DNA of 64,000 nt from JANXSS01 sp040385645 (GTDB lineage Bacteria; Pseudomonadota; Gammaproteobacteria; Burkholderiales; Burkholderiaceae_D), in assembly GCA_040385645.1 (NCBI GenBank), contig JAZKGZ010000004.1, positions 186,001 to 250,000 of the forward strand. Direction: 5' to 3'. Both the position numbers and the translations under genes were made by a program. Each line of letters begins with the position of its first letter. The first letter of the stretch is position 1. This document shows positions 9,111 to 16,832 of the stretch, piece by piece. The notes beneath the pieces were generated by a model that saw only the letters and a list, made by a program, of their open reading frames with translations, did no database searches and had not been told where the DNA came from.

Positions 9111-10172
9111 CTAGACCAGCAACGGTTCTGGCTCCAACATGATGCCGTACCGCGCCTGGATATCGGTTTGTATCGCCCGCGCCAGGTTGACGACCTCGGT
9201 ACCGGTGGCGTTACCATGATTAACCAGCACCAACGCTTGTTTGTCATACACACCAGCAGCACCGATCGAACGGCCTTTCCAACCGGCTTGATCGATCAAC
9301 CAGCCGGCGGCTAGTTTAAAGCCGCCATCTGCCTGTGCAAAACTGACTAAGCCCGGCCAACGTGCAACGAGCCGATTGCGAACAACGCTTGTTACGACCG
9401 GGTTTTTAAAAAAACTACCGACGTTGCCGATCAGCGCAGGATCAGGGAGCTTCCGCGAACGAATAGCAATCACTGCAGCGCTGATTTCCACAGCACTGCA
9501 ATCCTCGATACTGCGGCGGGTAAATGCTGCATCCTTCAAAGCCAGGTCGGTTTCTAGCACTTCACGCAACTCTGCATAGCGCAGATTGGGCCGCCATTGC
9601 ACCGGCAAGCCGAAGGTTACATCGAGGATCACGGCACGATCGCGCAGCCGATTTTTGAAAACGCTGTCTCGGTAGCCAAAACCACATTGGTCACGATCGA
9701 GAGTAACGATTTTGCCGGAATCGAAATCGAAATACCGCACGCTGTCGATTAAATCACCCGCTTCGACGCCATAGGCACCGATGTTTTGAATTGGCGAAGC
9801 TCCCACGCTTCCTGGAATCCAGGACAGGTTTTCCAAGCCGCCGATGCCGTGATCCAAAGTCCACTGCACCAGATCATGCCAGGGCACACCAGCTGCCGCC
9901 CGTATTTGGATTCGTTGGTCGGTACGATCTAACAGCTCGATGCCGGCATTCGCCATATGCAAGACCAAACCTGGATAATCCTGCGTTAAGACGATGTTGC
10001 TGCCACCGCCGAGCACCAGGCGGGGCAGGCTCGCCAGCGCCGGATCGCAGCGCACCTGTTCCAACATTGCGATGTCGGTAACCGGCAGATAAGCATGACA
10101 ATTTGCAGCAATGCCAAAAGTATTTAGCCGATGCAATGAAAAATCGTAATGAATTGGAAGCGCTGGATGCAT
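9111..10172 (-). CDS. murB: UDP-N-acetylenolpyruvoylglucosamine reductase
   Basis: A 353-residue type I MurB, which reduces UDP-GlcNAc-enolpyruvate to UDP-MurNAc in peptidoglycan synthesis. The FAD-binding segment LVLGGGSNIVL is near residue 52, followed by WIPGSVGASPIQNIGAYG near 117 and by GSFFKNPVV near 247 with the catalytic serine context. The C-terminal EPEPLLV matches the family end. The ATG at 10172 begins MHPALPIHYDFSLHRLNTFG, a normal type I N-terminus. It is divergent from yajQ. Confidence 0.96.
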   Translation of the reverse strand: MHPALPIHYDFSLHRLNTFGIAANCHAYLPVTDIAMLEQVRCDPALASLPRLVLGGGSNIVLTQDYPGLVLHMANAGIELLDRTDQRIQIRAAAGVPWHDLVQWTLDHGIGGLENLSWIPGSVGASPIQNIGAYGVEAGDLIDSVRYFDFDSGKIVTLDRDQCGFGYRDSVFKNRLRDRAVILDVTFGLPVQWRPNLRYAELREVLETDLALKDAAFTRRSIEDCSAVEISAAVIAIRSRKLPDPALIGNVGSFFKNPVVTSVVRNRLVARWPGLVSFAQADGGFKLAAGWLIDQAGWKGRSIGAAGVYDKQALVLVNHGNATGTEVVNLARAIQTDIQARYGIMLEPEPLLV

Positions 10173-10324
10173 GGCGAGCGATTATAGTCCGGCGCAATTG
10201 ACTAACGACATCGAACGTGCAAAACGTCGCCGATATCCCTTAAACTTAGCGATCATCGTATTGACGCTGCAAAGCTATTTTAGCCGTGCACGCGCGCCCG
10301 CTTTTACATTTAAAGGAATCGTCC

Positions 10325-10810
10325 ATGCCTTCGTTCGACGTTGTCTCAGAAGCCAACCTGGTAGAAGTCAAAAACGCTGTCGACCAGGCCGGCAAGGAAA
10401 TTACCACTCGTTTCGACTTCAAAGGCAGCGATGCCCGGGTCGAACAGAAAGAGCGCGATCTCACCGCCTATGCCGATTCCGATTTTCAACTGGGTCAGGT
10501 ACGGGATGTATTGACGGCAAAGCTGGTTAAACGCAACGTCGACGTACGTTTTCTCGACATCGGCAAGATCGAAAAAATCGGTGGCGACAAGGTCAAGCAA
10601 CTCATCAAGATCAAGAACGGCATCGAGTCCGATGCTGCGAAGAAAATCGTGCGTGTCGTCAAGGATAGCAAAATGAAGGTGCAGGCCAGCATTCAGGGCG
10701 AGGCGGTACGTATCACCGGTGCTAAGCGTGACGACCTGCAAGCAGCCATGGCGATGCTGCGTAAGGAAGTGGCCGACTTGCCGTTGGAATTCAATAATTT
10801 TCGAGACTGA
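10325..10810 (+). CDS. yajQ: YajQ family nucleotide (c-di-GMP) binding protein
   Basis: A 161-residue protein of the UPF0234/YajQ family. The N-terminus MPSFDVVSEANLVEVKNAVD is diagnostic, and the two RRM-like halves (near 15-90 and 95-161) are complete. Some members bind cyclic di-GMP and act with a transcription factor, and others bind tRNA or GTP; the sequence does not show which applies here. The ATG at 10325 has an AAAGGAAT ribosome site. It stands as a single gene between murB and a PNPOx-fold gene. Confidence 0.92.
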   Translation: MPSFDVVSEANLVEVKNAVDQAGKEITTRFDFKGSDARVEQKERDLTAYADSDFQLGQVRDVLTAKLVKRNVDVRFLDIGKIEKIGGDKVKQLIKIKNGIESDAAKKIVRVVKDSKMKVQASIQGEAVRITGAKRDDLQAAMAMLRKEVADLPLEFNNFRD

Positions 10811-10945
10811 TGTCGATGGCTGAGCTTTAACGACGTCGTCGAGAGCCGGTACTGCCAGGAAATAAGTTCGATATCGTACAGACCTGCTGCTCACGTGTGC
10901 CTACGCTAAAGCGCTTTCAACCGTACGCTTCTGAAGGGCTTCAAC

Positions 10946-11437
10946 ATGTCTAACAACGAATCTATTACCCTGCTACGGCAGAAAATCGAGCATGTGCGTA
11001 TCGGCATGTTAACCACCATTTCGTCGGATCGTACTCTGGTGAGTCGTCCGATGACCAACCAAAAAATCGACGACGATGGCTTACTCTGGTTTTATGTATC
11101 CGACGAATCGGCAGTCTCACAACAGATCGAAGCGCAACCGAATGTCAACGTCAGCTTCACCGCGCCTGAAGACAGCCTGTACGTGTCGGTAGCAGGTAGC
11201 GCGGAGCTCATAAAAGATCGATCGTTGATCCACTCGATGTGGAACCCGATCGTGGCTGCCTGGTTTCCGAACGGGCCCGATGACCCGCATGTGGCGCTCA
11301 TTAAAGTCGAAATGCATTCGGCAGAATATTGGGATTCCAAATTGAGCAAGATGACGCAGTTGATGAAGATGATGAAGGCTGCCGTAACCGGTAAGCCGCC
11401 CACAGACATCAGTGAGCATAAGAAAATTGCTCTGTAA
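10946..11437 (+). CDS. Pyridoxamine 5'-phosphate oxidase-fold general stress protein
   Basis: A 163-residue split-barrel flavin-binding protein like the general stress protein 26 group. The N-terminal half has IRIGMLTTIS-type core (RIGMLTTISSDRTLVSRPM, residues 18-36) and LWFYVSDESA (about 47-56), and the late EYWDSK motif near residue 128 is typical of this subgroup. It probably binds FMN, FAD or F420-like flavin; the substrate is unknown. It is not PdxH, which is longer and has a different C-terminus. It stands alone, with a 346 bp gap before the histidine kinase. Confidence 0.85.
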   Translation: MSNNESITLLRQKIEHVRIGMLTTISSDRTLVSRPMTNQKIDDDGLLWFYVSDESAVSQQIEAQPNVNVSFTAPEDSLYVSVAGSAELIKDRSLIHSMWNPIVAAWFPNGPDDPHVALIKVEMHSAEYWDSKLSKMTQLMKMMKAAVTGKPPTDISEHKKIAL

Positions 11438-11783
11438 CAATTTTTAAGGCGACAATCAGTTATCCAGAATTTATATGGTGGCGCGATGCCGATGCAGCCT
11501 TGTCACCCTGAGTAAGTCAGGCTAAAAATCCCATAATTTTGATTAATTGTTTGCAGCATTGAGACTGGTTCAAATCTCTATTCGGTGGCGCTGCAAGGGA
11601 TTGTGGCGCGCATTTATTGTTACAAATGCTTGCAATTGCCGTTATACTCCCGGTAATATTTCAATCGTTTTCCACCGAGCGGTCTAGGTCATGCGCGGTC
11701 ATTCGTCATCGTTATCTGTGTGACGTATTCGCATCGCCATCAACGAGACTCCACGCAATCAATAAGCCTGCGATAGAGGCATC
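11438..11783 (+). other. Intergenic region before the histidine kinase
   Basis: There is no convincing gene. A possible sigma70 promoter is GTTACA (11619-11624), an 18 bp spacer and TATACT (11643-11648), about 135 bp upstream of the kinase start. No RNA gene or strong hairpin was recognised. Confidence 0.4.
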
Positions 11784-13382
11784 ATGGGCCCTTTTATCTG
11801 CGGCGCAATCACTGCTTCAATCGTATGTCTATCCGCTCCGTTAATGACTGCGGTTATGACGGCAGTCGTAGCAGCCATTGCCACGCTGCTGCTGGTAAAG
11901 ATGATGCCCGGTGCATTAAAACTGGCAAGCGGCAGTCACCTTCGAACGCTTGTCGAAAAACTCGAATTCGAAACCAAGCGTCGTGAAAGCGTTGAAAAAG
12001 CGTTGGAAGCCGCCCATGCGGCGTTGGAGCGGCGGGTCTTGGAACGTACGGCAGAGTACGTTTTGCGTAATCGTCAGTTGCATGAGGAAATCGTCGAACA
12101 TCATCGTGTCGAAGCGGCCCTGCGCGAGTCGCAACTCATACTGAGCAGCGCGCGGCGTTTGGCACTGTCCAACGCCGGTTTCGACAAACAGAAAATTTTC
12201 ACCGATCTGCTGAACCTGCTTGCAGAAAACCATCCATTTCCTACTTCGGCGATTTACCGTAACGATCGCCGTACCGGCGAGTTCATGTGCATCGCCGCGC
12301 ATGGCATGCCGCACGATGGCATGAGCAGCTTCCATTTTCCTGCAGGCTTGCTTGCGAGCGCTGCACAGAGCGGCGAGATCGACACAATTGCCTGTACCGA
12401 CCGCTCCCGACCCCTTGCCACGCTGCCAGTCGGCGTGAAACCGTTGATACAAACCTTGATCGTACCGGTGATGTATCAAAACCAGTGTATGAGCGTGTTG
12501 ATCGTTGCCGGCACCCAGACTTTCAGCCCGGCCGAGATCGCTTTTATCGAAAGTTTGCGTGTGCAACTCGGCGTGGCGCAGCATAACCTGCGGCTCTACG
12601 CGGACAGCAAGCGGCTGGCGCAGGAGCTGCATACGCGTAATATCGAGATTGCTCAGAAAAATCTGCAGTTGCAAGACATCAGCCGAACCAAGTCCGAATT
12701 CGTGGCCAACATGTCGCACGAGTTACGCACGCCCTTGAATGCCGTGATCGGCTTTACCGGCACGCTGCTCATGCGCCTGCCCGGCCCGCTGACGGCCGAT
12801 CAGGAAAAGCAGCTACGCACGATCCAGTCCAGCGCCCGACATCTGCTGTCGCTCATCAACGAATTGCTGGATGTCGAAAAGATCGAATCCGGGAAAATGG
12901 ATATCCACCTCGAGCCGGTGGTGTTGCAGGTTGCGGTTCGGGATGTACTCGATACCCTGCAGCCGCTTGCTGCTGAGAAGAAGTTGGCACTGCAACATAG
13001 CCTGCCGCAATCCGACATCACGATATTGACGGACCGCCGGGCTTTGCAGCAAATCCTGATTAATCTGCTGAATAACGCGATCAAATTTACCGACGAGGGG
13101 CATGTCGCCATACGGCTGTCGCGTCGGCACACAGGTGCATTTGGCACCGTCGAGCTGACTGTGGCCGACACTGGCATCGGCATTCCTGCCGAACGGCTGG
13201 GTGAGTTGTTTCAGGCATTCACACAACTCGACGCGACCTCGACCCGACGCCACGAGGGTACTGGTCTGGGTCTATACCTCAGCCAGCGTTTGGCAATTAT
13301 GATCGGCGCACAATTACGTTGCAAGAGCGAGTATGGCCAAGGTAGCGAATTCACCCTGGCGCTGCCAGTGCAACGGTCATGA
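11784..13382 (+). CDS. GAF-domain sensor histidine kinase
   Basis: A 532-residue kinase. One or two hydrophobic segments lie at about residues 5-40, followed by a coiled coil (50-125), a GAF-like sensor domain (about 130-270), a second short coil and a HisKA domain with SHELRTPLN (phosphoacceptor H312). The HATPase domain has the N box LLNNAIKF (near 428-435), G1 DTGIGIP (462-468) and G2 GTGLGL (492-497). The ATG at 11784 has a GAGG ribosome site. The stop overlaps the next gene (ATGA), a single-domain response regulator, so the pair is coupled. The signal is unknown; the sensor is membrane-tethered but has no obvious periplasmic domain. Confidence 0.92.
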   Translation: MGPFICGAITASIVCLSAPLMTAVMTAVVAAIATLLLVKMMPGALKLASGSHLRTLVEKLEFETKRRESVEKALEAAHAALERRVLERTAEYVLRNRQLHEEIVEHHRVEAALRESQLILSSARRLALSNAGFDKQKIFTDLLNLLAENHPFPTSAIYRNDRRTGEFMCIAAHGMPHDGMSSFHFPAGLLASAAQSGEIDTIACTDRSRPLATLPVGVKPLIQTLIVPVMYQNQCMSVLIVAGTQTFSPAEIAFIESLRVQLGVAQHNLRLYADSKRLAQELHTRNIEIAQKNLQLQDISRTKSEFVANMSHELRTPLNAVIGFTGTLLMRLPGPLTADQEKQLRTIQSSARHLLSLINELLDVEKIESGKMDIHLEPVVLQVAVRDVLDTLQPLAAEKKLALQHSLPQSDITILTDRRALQQILINLLNNAIKFTDEGHVAIRLSRRHTGAFGTVELTVADTGIGIPAERLGELFQAFTQLDATSTRRHEGTGLGLYLSQRLAIMIGAQLRCKSEYGQGSEFTLALPVQRS

Positions 13383-13795
13383 GTGCTCGTATCCTCATTA
13401 TCGAAGACAACATCGCCAATATGGAATTGATGTCTTATCTGTTGCAGCGTTTCGGCTACCAGGTCATGATTGCCAGCGATGGCGAGTCGGGCGTCGCGAT
13501 TGCCGGTGAACACACGCCCGATTTGATCCTGTGCGACATTCACCTCCCAAAGCTCGACGGCTTCGGCGTCGTCGAAGCGTTGAAGCGGTCCGCTGCCACG
13601 AACGCCGTACCGATCGTGGCAGTGACGGCGCAGGCGATGGTGGGCGACCGCGATCGATTACTGCAGGCTGGTTTCGACGGCTATCTTTGCAAGCCGATCG
13701 AGGCCGAGGATTTCATCGCCCAGATCGAAGCGTTTCTTCCCCACGAAATACGGGCGTGCAGGCTGCCGCATTCGCAGGCAGATATTTTTCACTGA
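13379..13795 (+). CDS. Single-domain response regulator (CheY/DivK-like)
   Basis: A 138-residue receiver domain with a short tail. The acidic pair E9/D10, phosphoacceptor D53 (LILCDIHLPKLDG), the threonine in VAVTAQA and the lysine in YLCKPIE are all present. It has no output domain, so it probably relays phosphate or acts by protein contact. It is translationally coupled to the histidine kinase and followed after about 50 bp by a second receiver protein. Confidence 0.92.
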   Translation: MSARILIIEDNIANMELMSYLLQRFGYQVMIASDGESGVAIAGEHTPDLILCDIHLPKLDGFGVVEALKRSAATNAVPIVAVTAQAMVGDRDRLLQAGFDGYLCKPIEAEDFIAQIEAFLPHEIRACRLPHSQADIFH

Positions 13796-13846
13796 CCCCG
13801 GTACCTCGACCCTGTATACTTTCACCTATATTTGAAACTGGATGCC

Positions 13847-15049
13847 ATGGCCACCATACTTGTCGTAGATGATAATGCAGTCAACCGAGCGTTTCTCGTC
13901 ACGCTCCTAGGCTATGGCAAACATCGATTGCTGGAAGCTGCCGATGGCGTGGAAGGCTTGGCGGTGTTACAGCAGGAACGCCCCGATCTGGTGATTTCGG
14001 ACATCCTGATGCCGCATATGGACGGCCATGAGTTCGTCACCCGCATTCATGCCAATCCGGAGACCGCCGACACGCCCGTTATTTTCTACACCGCCGGTTA
14101 CCACGAGGCGGAGGCCAGGATGATCGCCCGTGCCTGCGGCGTCTCGTGCGTGCTCGCCAAACCTGCGGAACCGGAACTGATTTTGCGTACCGTAAACAAA
14201 GCGCTCGGCTTGCCGGATCAGCCAATCGATGTGCCGGAATTGACAACGCCGCCGGTCGAGGGTAGCCGCTTTATCACCATCGACAGTCAGGTCGCGGAAT
14301 ACATGGTGGAGCTGGAAAGTAGCAGCCAACTCATTGCACAACTGGTAGCGTTACCCGAACACGCTCAGGCGGATACGCCTGAGCGAGCACTTGCAGCCAG
14401 CCGGCTGGGTAGTTCCCTGGCGAAACTACAGGCTGCCAGCGGTAGATTATCGGCGCTGGTGCAAGTCAGCCGCGAAGTGGCTGCAGAAGAAAAAGGCGCT
14501 TTTTATGGCGAAGTATCGGTGCCGAGCCTCGCATCTGCATCCTCGCCTGCAAAAACTTCCCGACCGTTCACGCCATCGTCGCGCATCGATCCGGCAGAGA
14601 CACCTGCAAACGACGCCGACGGTTCGATCAGGATTTCCCCAGAGCGCGCGAAATTTCAAGCGCGTCTGGCCAAAGCGTTGCAATTCGCCGGTTACCCGCA
14701 CGACAGCCCGACCCAGTTGGCTCGGGAATTCAACATGCGCTTCACCGGCCGGCCGGTGACGATCCATGCGGCGCGTAAATGGCTCGTGGGAGAATCCATA
14801 CCCACGCAGGACAAGCTGCGTATTTTGGCGCAGTGGCTCGGTGTCACTGCCGAATGGCTGCGCTTTGGCGACGCCGATTTGCCGGAGATCGCCAAGCGCC
14901 CGCACAGAGAACTTGAAGCACATTCCGAAGAGGGCCGGCTGATTGCCGAACTCCTCGAATTAGACCCTTACCATCGCCGCCTGGCGCATGATTTTGTCAT
15001 GATGCTCGCTGAGAAGCATGCGCAGGAACGACAGGCTGGATCGGATTAA
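13847..15049 (+). CDS. Response regulator fused to a C-terminal helix-turn-helix domain
   Basis: A 400-residue protein. The receiver covers residues 1-120, with D8/D9, phosphoacceptor D52, T82 and K105. Residues 140-220 look helical and include a repeated serine-rich segment. A low-complexity Ser/Pro/Ala linker spans 225-262. Residues about 267-341 (FQARLAKALQFAGYP then PTQLAREFN, HAARKWLVGESIPTQDKL, LGVTAEWLRFG) match the lambda-repressor-like regulators common in Burkholderiales. The frame opens at a TTG at 13832; the ATG at 13847 gives a normal receiver start. It is the likely transcriptional output of the kinase cassette. A receiver joined to this HTH type, rather than OmpR or NarL types, is unusual. 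Confidence 0.82.
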   Translation: MATILVVDDNAVNRAFLVTLLGYGKHRLLEAADGVEGLAVLQQERPDLVISDILMPHMDGHEFVTRIHANPETADTPVIFYTAGYHEAEARMIARACGVSCVLAKPAEPELILRTVNKALGLPDQPIDVPELTTPPVEGSRFITIDSQVAEYMVELESSSQLIAQLVALPEHAQADTPERALAASRLGSSLAKLQAASGRLSALVQVSREVAAEEKGAFYGEVSVPSLASASSPAKTSRPFTPSSRIDPAETPANDADGSIRISPERAKFQARLAKALQFAGYPHDSPTQLAREFNMRFTGRPVTIHAARKWLVGESIPTQDKLRILAQWLGVTAEWLRFGDADLPEIAKRPHRELEAHSEEGRLIAELLELDPYHRRLAHDFVMMLAEKHAQERQAGSD

Positions 15050-15061
15050 TACAAAGAGAAA

Positions 15062-16117
15062 TTAAAAAGCCGACCGCCGCTGTCGCACGCCCGCTGCCAG
15101 GTCATTCAACACAGTCAAGCTATCTTCCCAATCGATACAACCATCCGTAATCGATTGGCCGTACGTCAGGGTTTTACCCTGCACCAAATCCTGGCGACCT
15201 GCCACCAGATGCGATTCCACCATGACGCCGACGATTCGGCGGTCACCATTACCGATTTGCCGACCGATGTCGGCACAAACGGGTATTTGGTTCTCCGGCT
15301 TTTTCGAACTGTTGGCGTGCGAGGCATCGATCATCAACCTCGGCTGCAAGCCACTGGCGACGATATCTTTACACGCCGTTTCAACGCTGGCGACATCGTA
15401 GTTCGGTGCCTTACCACCCCGCAGGATGATATGGCAATCTTCGTTGCCATCGGTGGAAACGATTGCCGAATGCCCGCCCTTGGTCACCGACAAGAAATGA
15501 TGCGGCTGCGACGCTGCCTTGATGGCATCGATCGCGATACGGATATTGCCGTCGGTGCCATTTTTAAATCCGACCGGACACGACAACCCCGACGCCAATT
15601 CCCGATGAATCTGCGATTCGGTAGTGCGGGCACCGATTGCACCCCAGCTGATTAGGTCGGCGATGTACTGTGGACTGATCACATCGAGAAACTCGGTACC
15701 GGCCGGTAACCCAAGTTCGTTAATGTTGAGCAGCAGTTCACGCGCGGCCCGCAAGCCGTCGTTGATGCGAAAACTGTTGTCCATGTAAGGATCGTTGATC
15801 AAACCTTTCCAGCCGACCGTTGTGCGTGGTTTTTCGAAATATACCCGCATGACGATCTCTAAATCGTCAGCTAGGCGTGCACGTTCATCGACCAACCGCC
15901 TGGCGTATTCCATCGCAGCCTTGGTGTCGTGGATCGAGCAAGGCCCGATCACGACCAGCAAACGGTCATCCTCGCCATGCAATATCCGATGAAGCGCCGT
16001 ACGGGATTTTCCAGCTGTTTCCGCAGCCAGTTCGGAACAGCCGTATTCACGAATCAGATGGGATGGCGGCGTCAGTTCCTTCATCTCGCGAATGCGTAAA
16101 TCGTCGGTGCGGGGCAT
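15062..16117 (-). CDS. aroG: 3-deoxy-7-phosphoheptulonate synthase (type I)
   Basis: A 351-residue DAHP synthase, the first enzyme of the shikimate pathway, joining phosphoenolpyruvate and erythrose 4-phosphate. The motifs LLVVIGPCSIHD (near 53), FEKPRTTVGWKG (near 94), the metal-binding cysteine in GPCS, GFKNGTDG (near 190) and DASHANSSKKP (near 268) are all present. It is type I-alpha like E. coli AroG/F/H; which aromatic amino acid inhibits it cannot be read. The ATG at 16117 has a GGAG ribosome site. It lies directly downstream of an in-frame leader ORF and terminator (16081-16185), so expression is probably set by attenuation. Confidence 0.95.
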   Translation of the reverse strand: MPRTDDLRIREMKELTPPSHLIREYGCSELAAETAGKSRTALHRILHGEDDRLLVVIGPCSIHDTKAAMEYARRLVDERARLADDLEIVMRVYFEKPRTTVGWKGLINDPYMDNSFRINDGLRAARELLLNINELGLPAGTEFLDVISPQYIADLISWGAIGARTTESQIHRELASGLSCPVGFKNGTDGNIRIAIDAIKAASQPHHFLSVTKGGHSAIVSTDGNEDCHIILRGGKAPNYDVASVETACKDIVASGLQPRLMIDASHANSSKKPENQIPVCADIGRQIGNGDRRIVGVMVESHLVAGRQDLVQGKTLTYGQSITDGCIDWEDSLTVLNDLAAGVRQRRSAF

Positions 16118-16185
16118 ACTTTTCTCCAGTGCAAAATAAAAAAACCGCCATATCGGCGGTTTTGAAAAAATTCGGTAGGTTTCAT
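16081..16185 (-). CDS. Candidate aromatic leader peptide upstream of aroG
   Basis: A 34-codon ORF too short for ordinary gene finders. It begins MKPTEFFQNRRYGGFF, continues ILHWRKV and ends in a TGA 37 bases inside aroG in another frame. Two adjacent Phe codons (TTT TTT) end just before the 5' arm of a terminator hairpin. The hairpin itself encodes N-R-R-Y-G-G-F, with the Tyr codon in the loop; the T tract encodes Phe-Phe-Ile; a Trp codon overlaps the aroG ribosome site. Phe, Tyr and Trp, the three end products of the pathway begun by AroG, are thus all represented. The ribosome site is weak (AGCAGA). Function as an attenuator is an inference from this layout. Confidence 0.65.
   Translation of the reverse strand: MKPTEFFQNRRYGGFFILHWRKVCPAPTIYAFAR
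16133..16163 (-). terminator. Rho-independent terminator/attenuator in the aroG leader
   Basis: On the minus strand the 9 bp perfect stem AAAACCGCC / GGCGGTTTT with loop GATAT (16141-16163) is followed by TTTATTTT. It sits 15 bases before the aroG ATG, so as a plain terminator it would block the gene it precedes. A GGCGGT further upstream (16219-16224, minus) can pair with ACCGCC of the 5' arm and could act as an antiterminator. Confidence 0.8.
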
Positions 16186-16502
16186 TATTCTGCTTTTACG
16201 CAAACCTGCCGCTTCTCCACCGCCATTGGGCTGGAAACGCTGAAGTAAAAGTAAAAATGGAAACGGAAGCGATTCATAAAATGTATTTGGTCCGGTTGCG
16301 AAGGATATTGCAATAATTCAAGAGAGTTTGCAAGGCGCGGAATCAATTATGCGGCATTTACTTGACTAAACCATCATTTTTTTGCCTAAAAATTGCGAAT
16401 GGCGGTGGTACGTTGTAATTTTTACAATCGTAAAGAACTTCGGGTTTTTAGCAACTGGCAATGCTGAAATCGACTGCAGACCTCACTACATAATCCTGCA
16501 TA
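16186..16502. other. AT-rich intergenic region between aroG leader and small ORF
   Basis: About 317 bp, visibly richer in A+T than its surroundings. It must hold the aroG promoter on the minus strand, but no clear -35/-10 pair was found. A 13-codon mini-ORF on the minus strand (ATG at 16226) ends in TAATG overlapping the leader ATG. No other gene is supported here. Confidence 0.5.
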
Positions 16503-16532
16503 TTGACTTAAATTATATAAATAGACTATTAT
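16503..16532 (+). promoter_or_regulatory. Sigma70-type promoter for the 64-residue protein gene
   Basis: TTGACT (16503-16508) is followed after 18 bp by TATTAT (16527-16532), each differing from consensus at one position. It lies 40 bp upstream of a start codon with a GGAG ribosome site. Confidence 0.6.
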
Positions 16533-16536
16533 TTTC

Positions 16537-16554
16537 TTGTCAACTTTTTGACAA
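16537..16554 (+). promoter_or_regulatory. Inverted repeat at the expected transcription start (operator-like)
   Basis: A perfect palindrome with 7 bp arms, TTGTCAA-cttt-TTGACAA, lies at or just after the expected +1 of the promoter at 16503-16532 and before the ribosome site. It could be a repressor operator or a 5' UTR hairpin. Confidence 0.5.
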
Positions 16555-16571
16555 ATTCGACGGAGAAAAAC

Positions 16572-16766
16572 ATGGGAATATGTGCATCAACACCAAAAAC
16601 ACACTCGACGCCTTATATAAATTCGCATGGGGAACTTATGGTAATGACGGTAACGGAACCTACCAGAGCCGAAAAAAAATCTATGCGCCAGGAAGCTAAG
16701 GAATTGAAAGCAGAAATGAAAGCAATGGGTTTCAAAAACGTCAAAGTCACAACCAGTTTTCGTTGA
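16572..16766 (+). CDS. Orphan 64-residue protein with MGICAS N-terminus
   Basis: The function is not recognised. The ATG at 16572 is preceded by CGGAGAAAAAC, a good ribosome site, and by its own promoter and palindrome; an in-frame TTG at 16548 lies inside the palindrome and is less likely. The N-terminus MGICASTPKTHSTP fits the eukaryotic N-myristoylation pattern MGxxxS with a cysteine at position 4. Residues 38-58 (PTRAEKKSMRQEAKELKAEMK) are strongly charged and probably helical. There is no signal peptide or membrane segment. The surrounding DNA is AT-rich, hinting at foreign origin. Lipidation in a host is speculation; it may simply be a small cytoplasmic protein. It ends 66 bp before tldD, which lies on the other strand. 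Confidence 0.55.
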   Translation: MGICASTPKTHSTPYINSHGELMVMTVTEPTRAEKKSMRQEAKELKAEMKAMGFKNVKVTTSFR

Positions 16767-16832
16767 ATTAGCGTTCCAGTCACTGCACTAAATTGGCTTG
16801 TCAGAGGGGCAGGCCAGCTACATCGTTCCACA

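Noticed and set aside
16188..16226. A 13-codon mini-ORF on the minus strand ending TAATG at the aroG leader start
   Set aside because: It could couple translation of the leader, but it is too short and has no clear ribosome site, so it is mentioned only in passing.
16382..16699. A 105-codon plus-strand ORF overlapping the small protein gene in another frame
   Set aside because: It has no ribosome site, reads across the promoter and palindrome and shows no recognisable motif; the 64-residue frame has the promoter and GGAG site.
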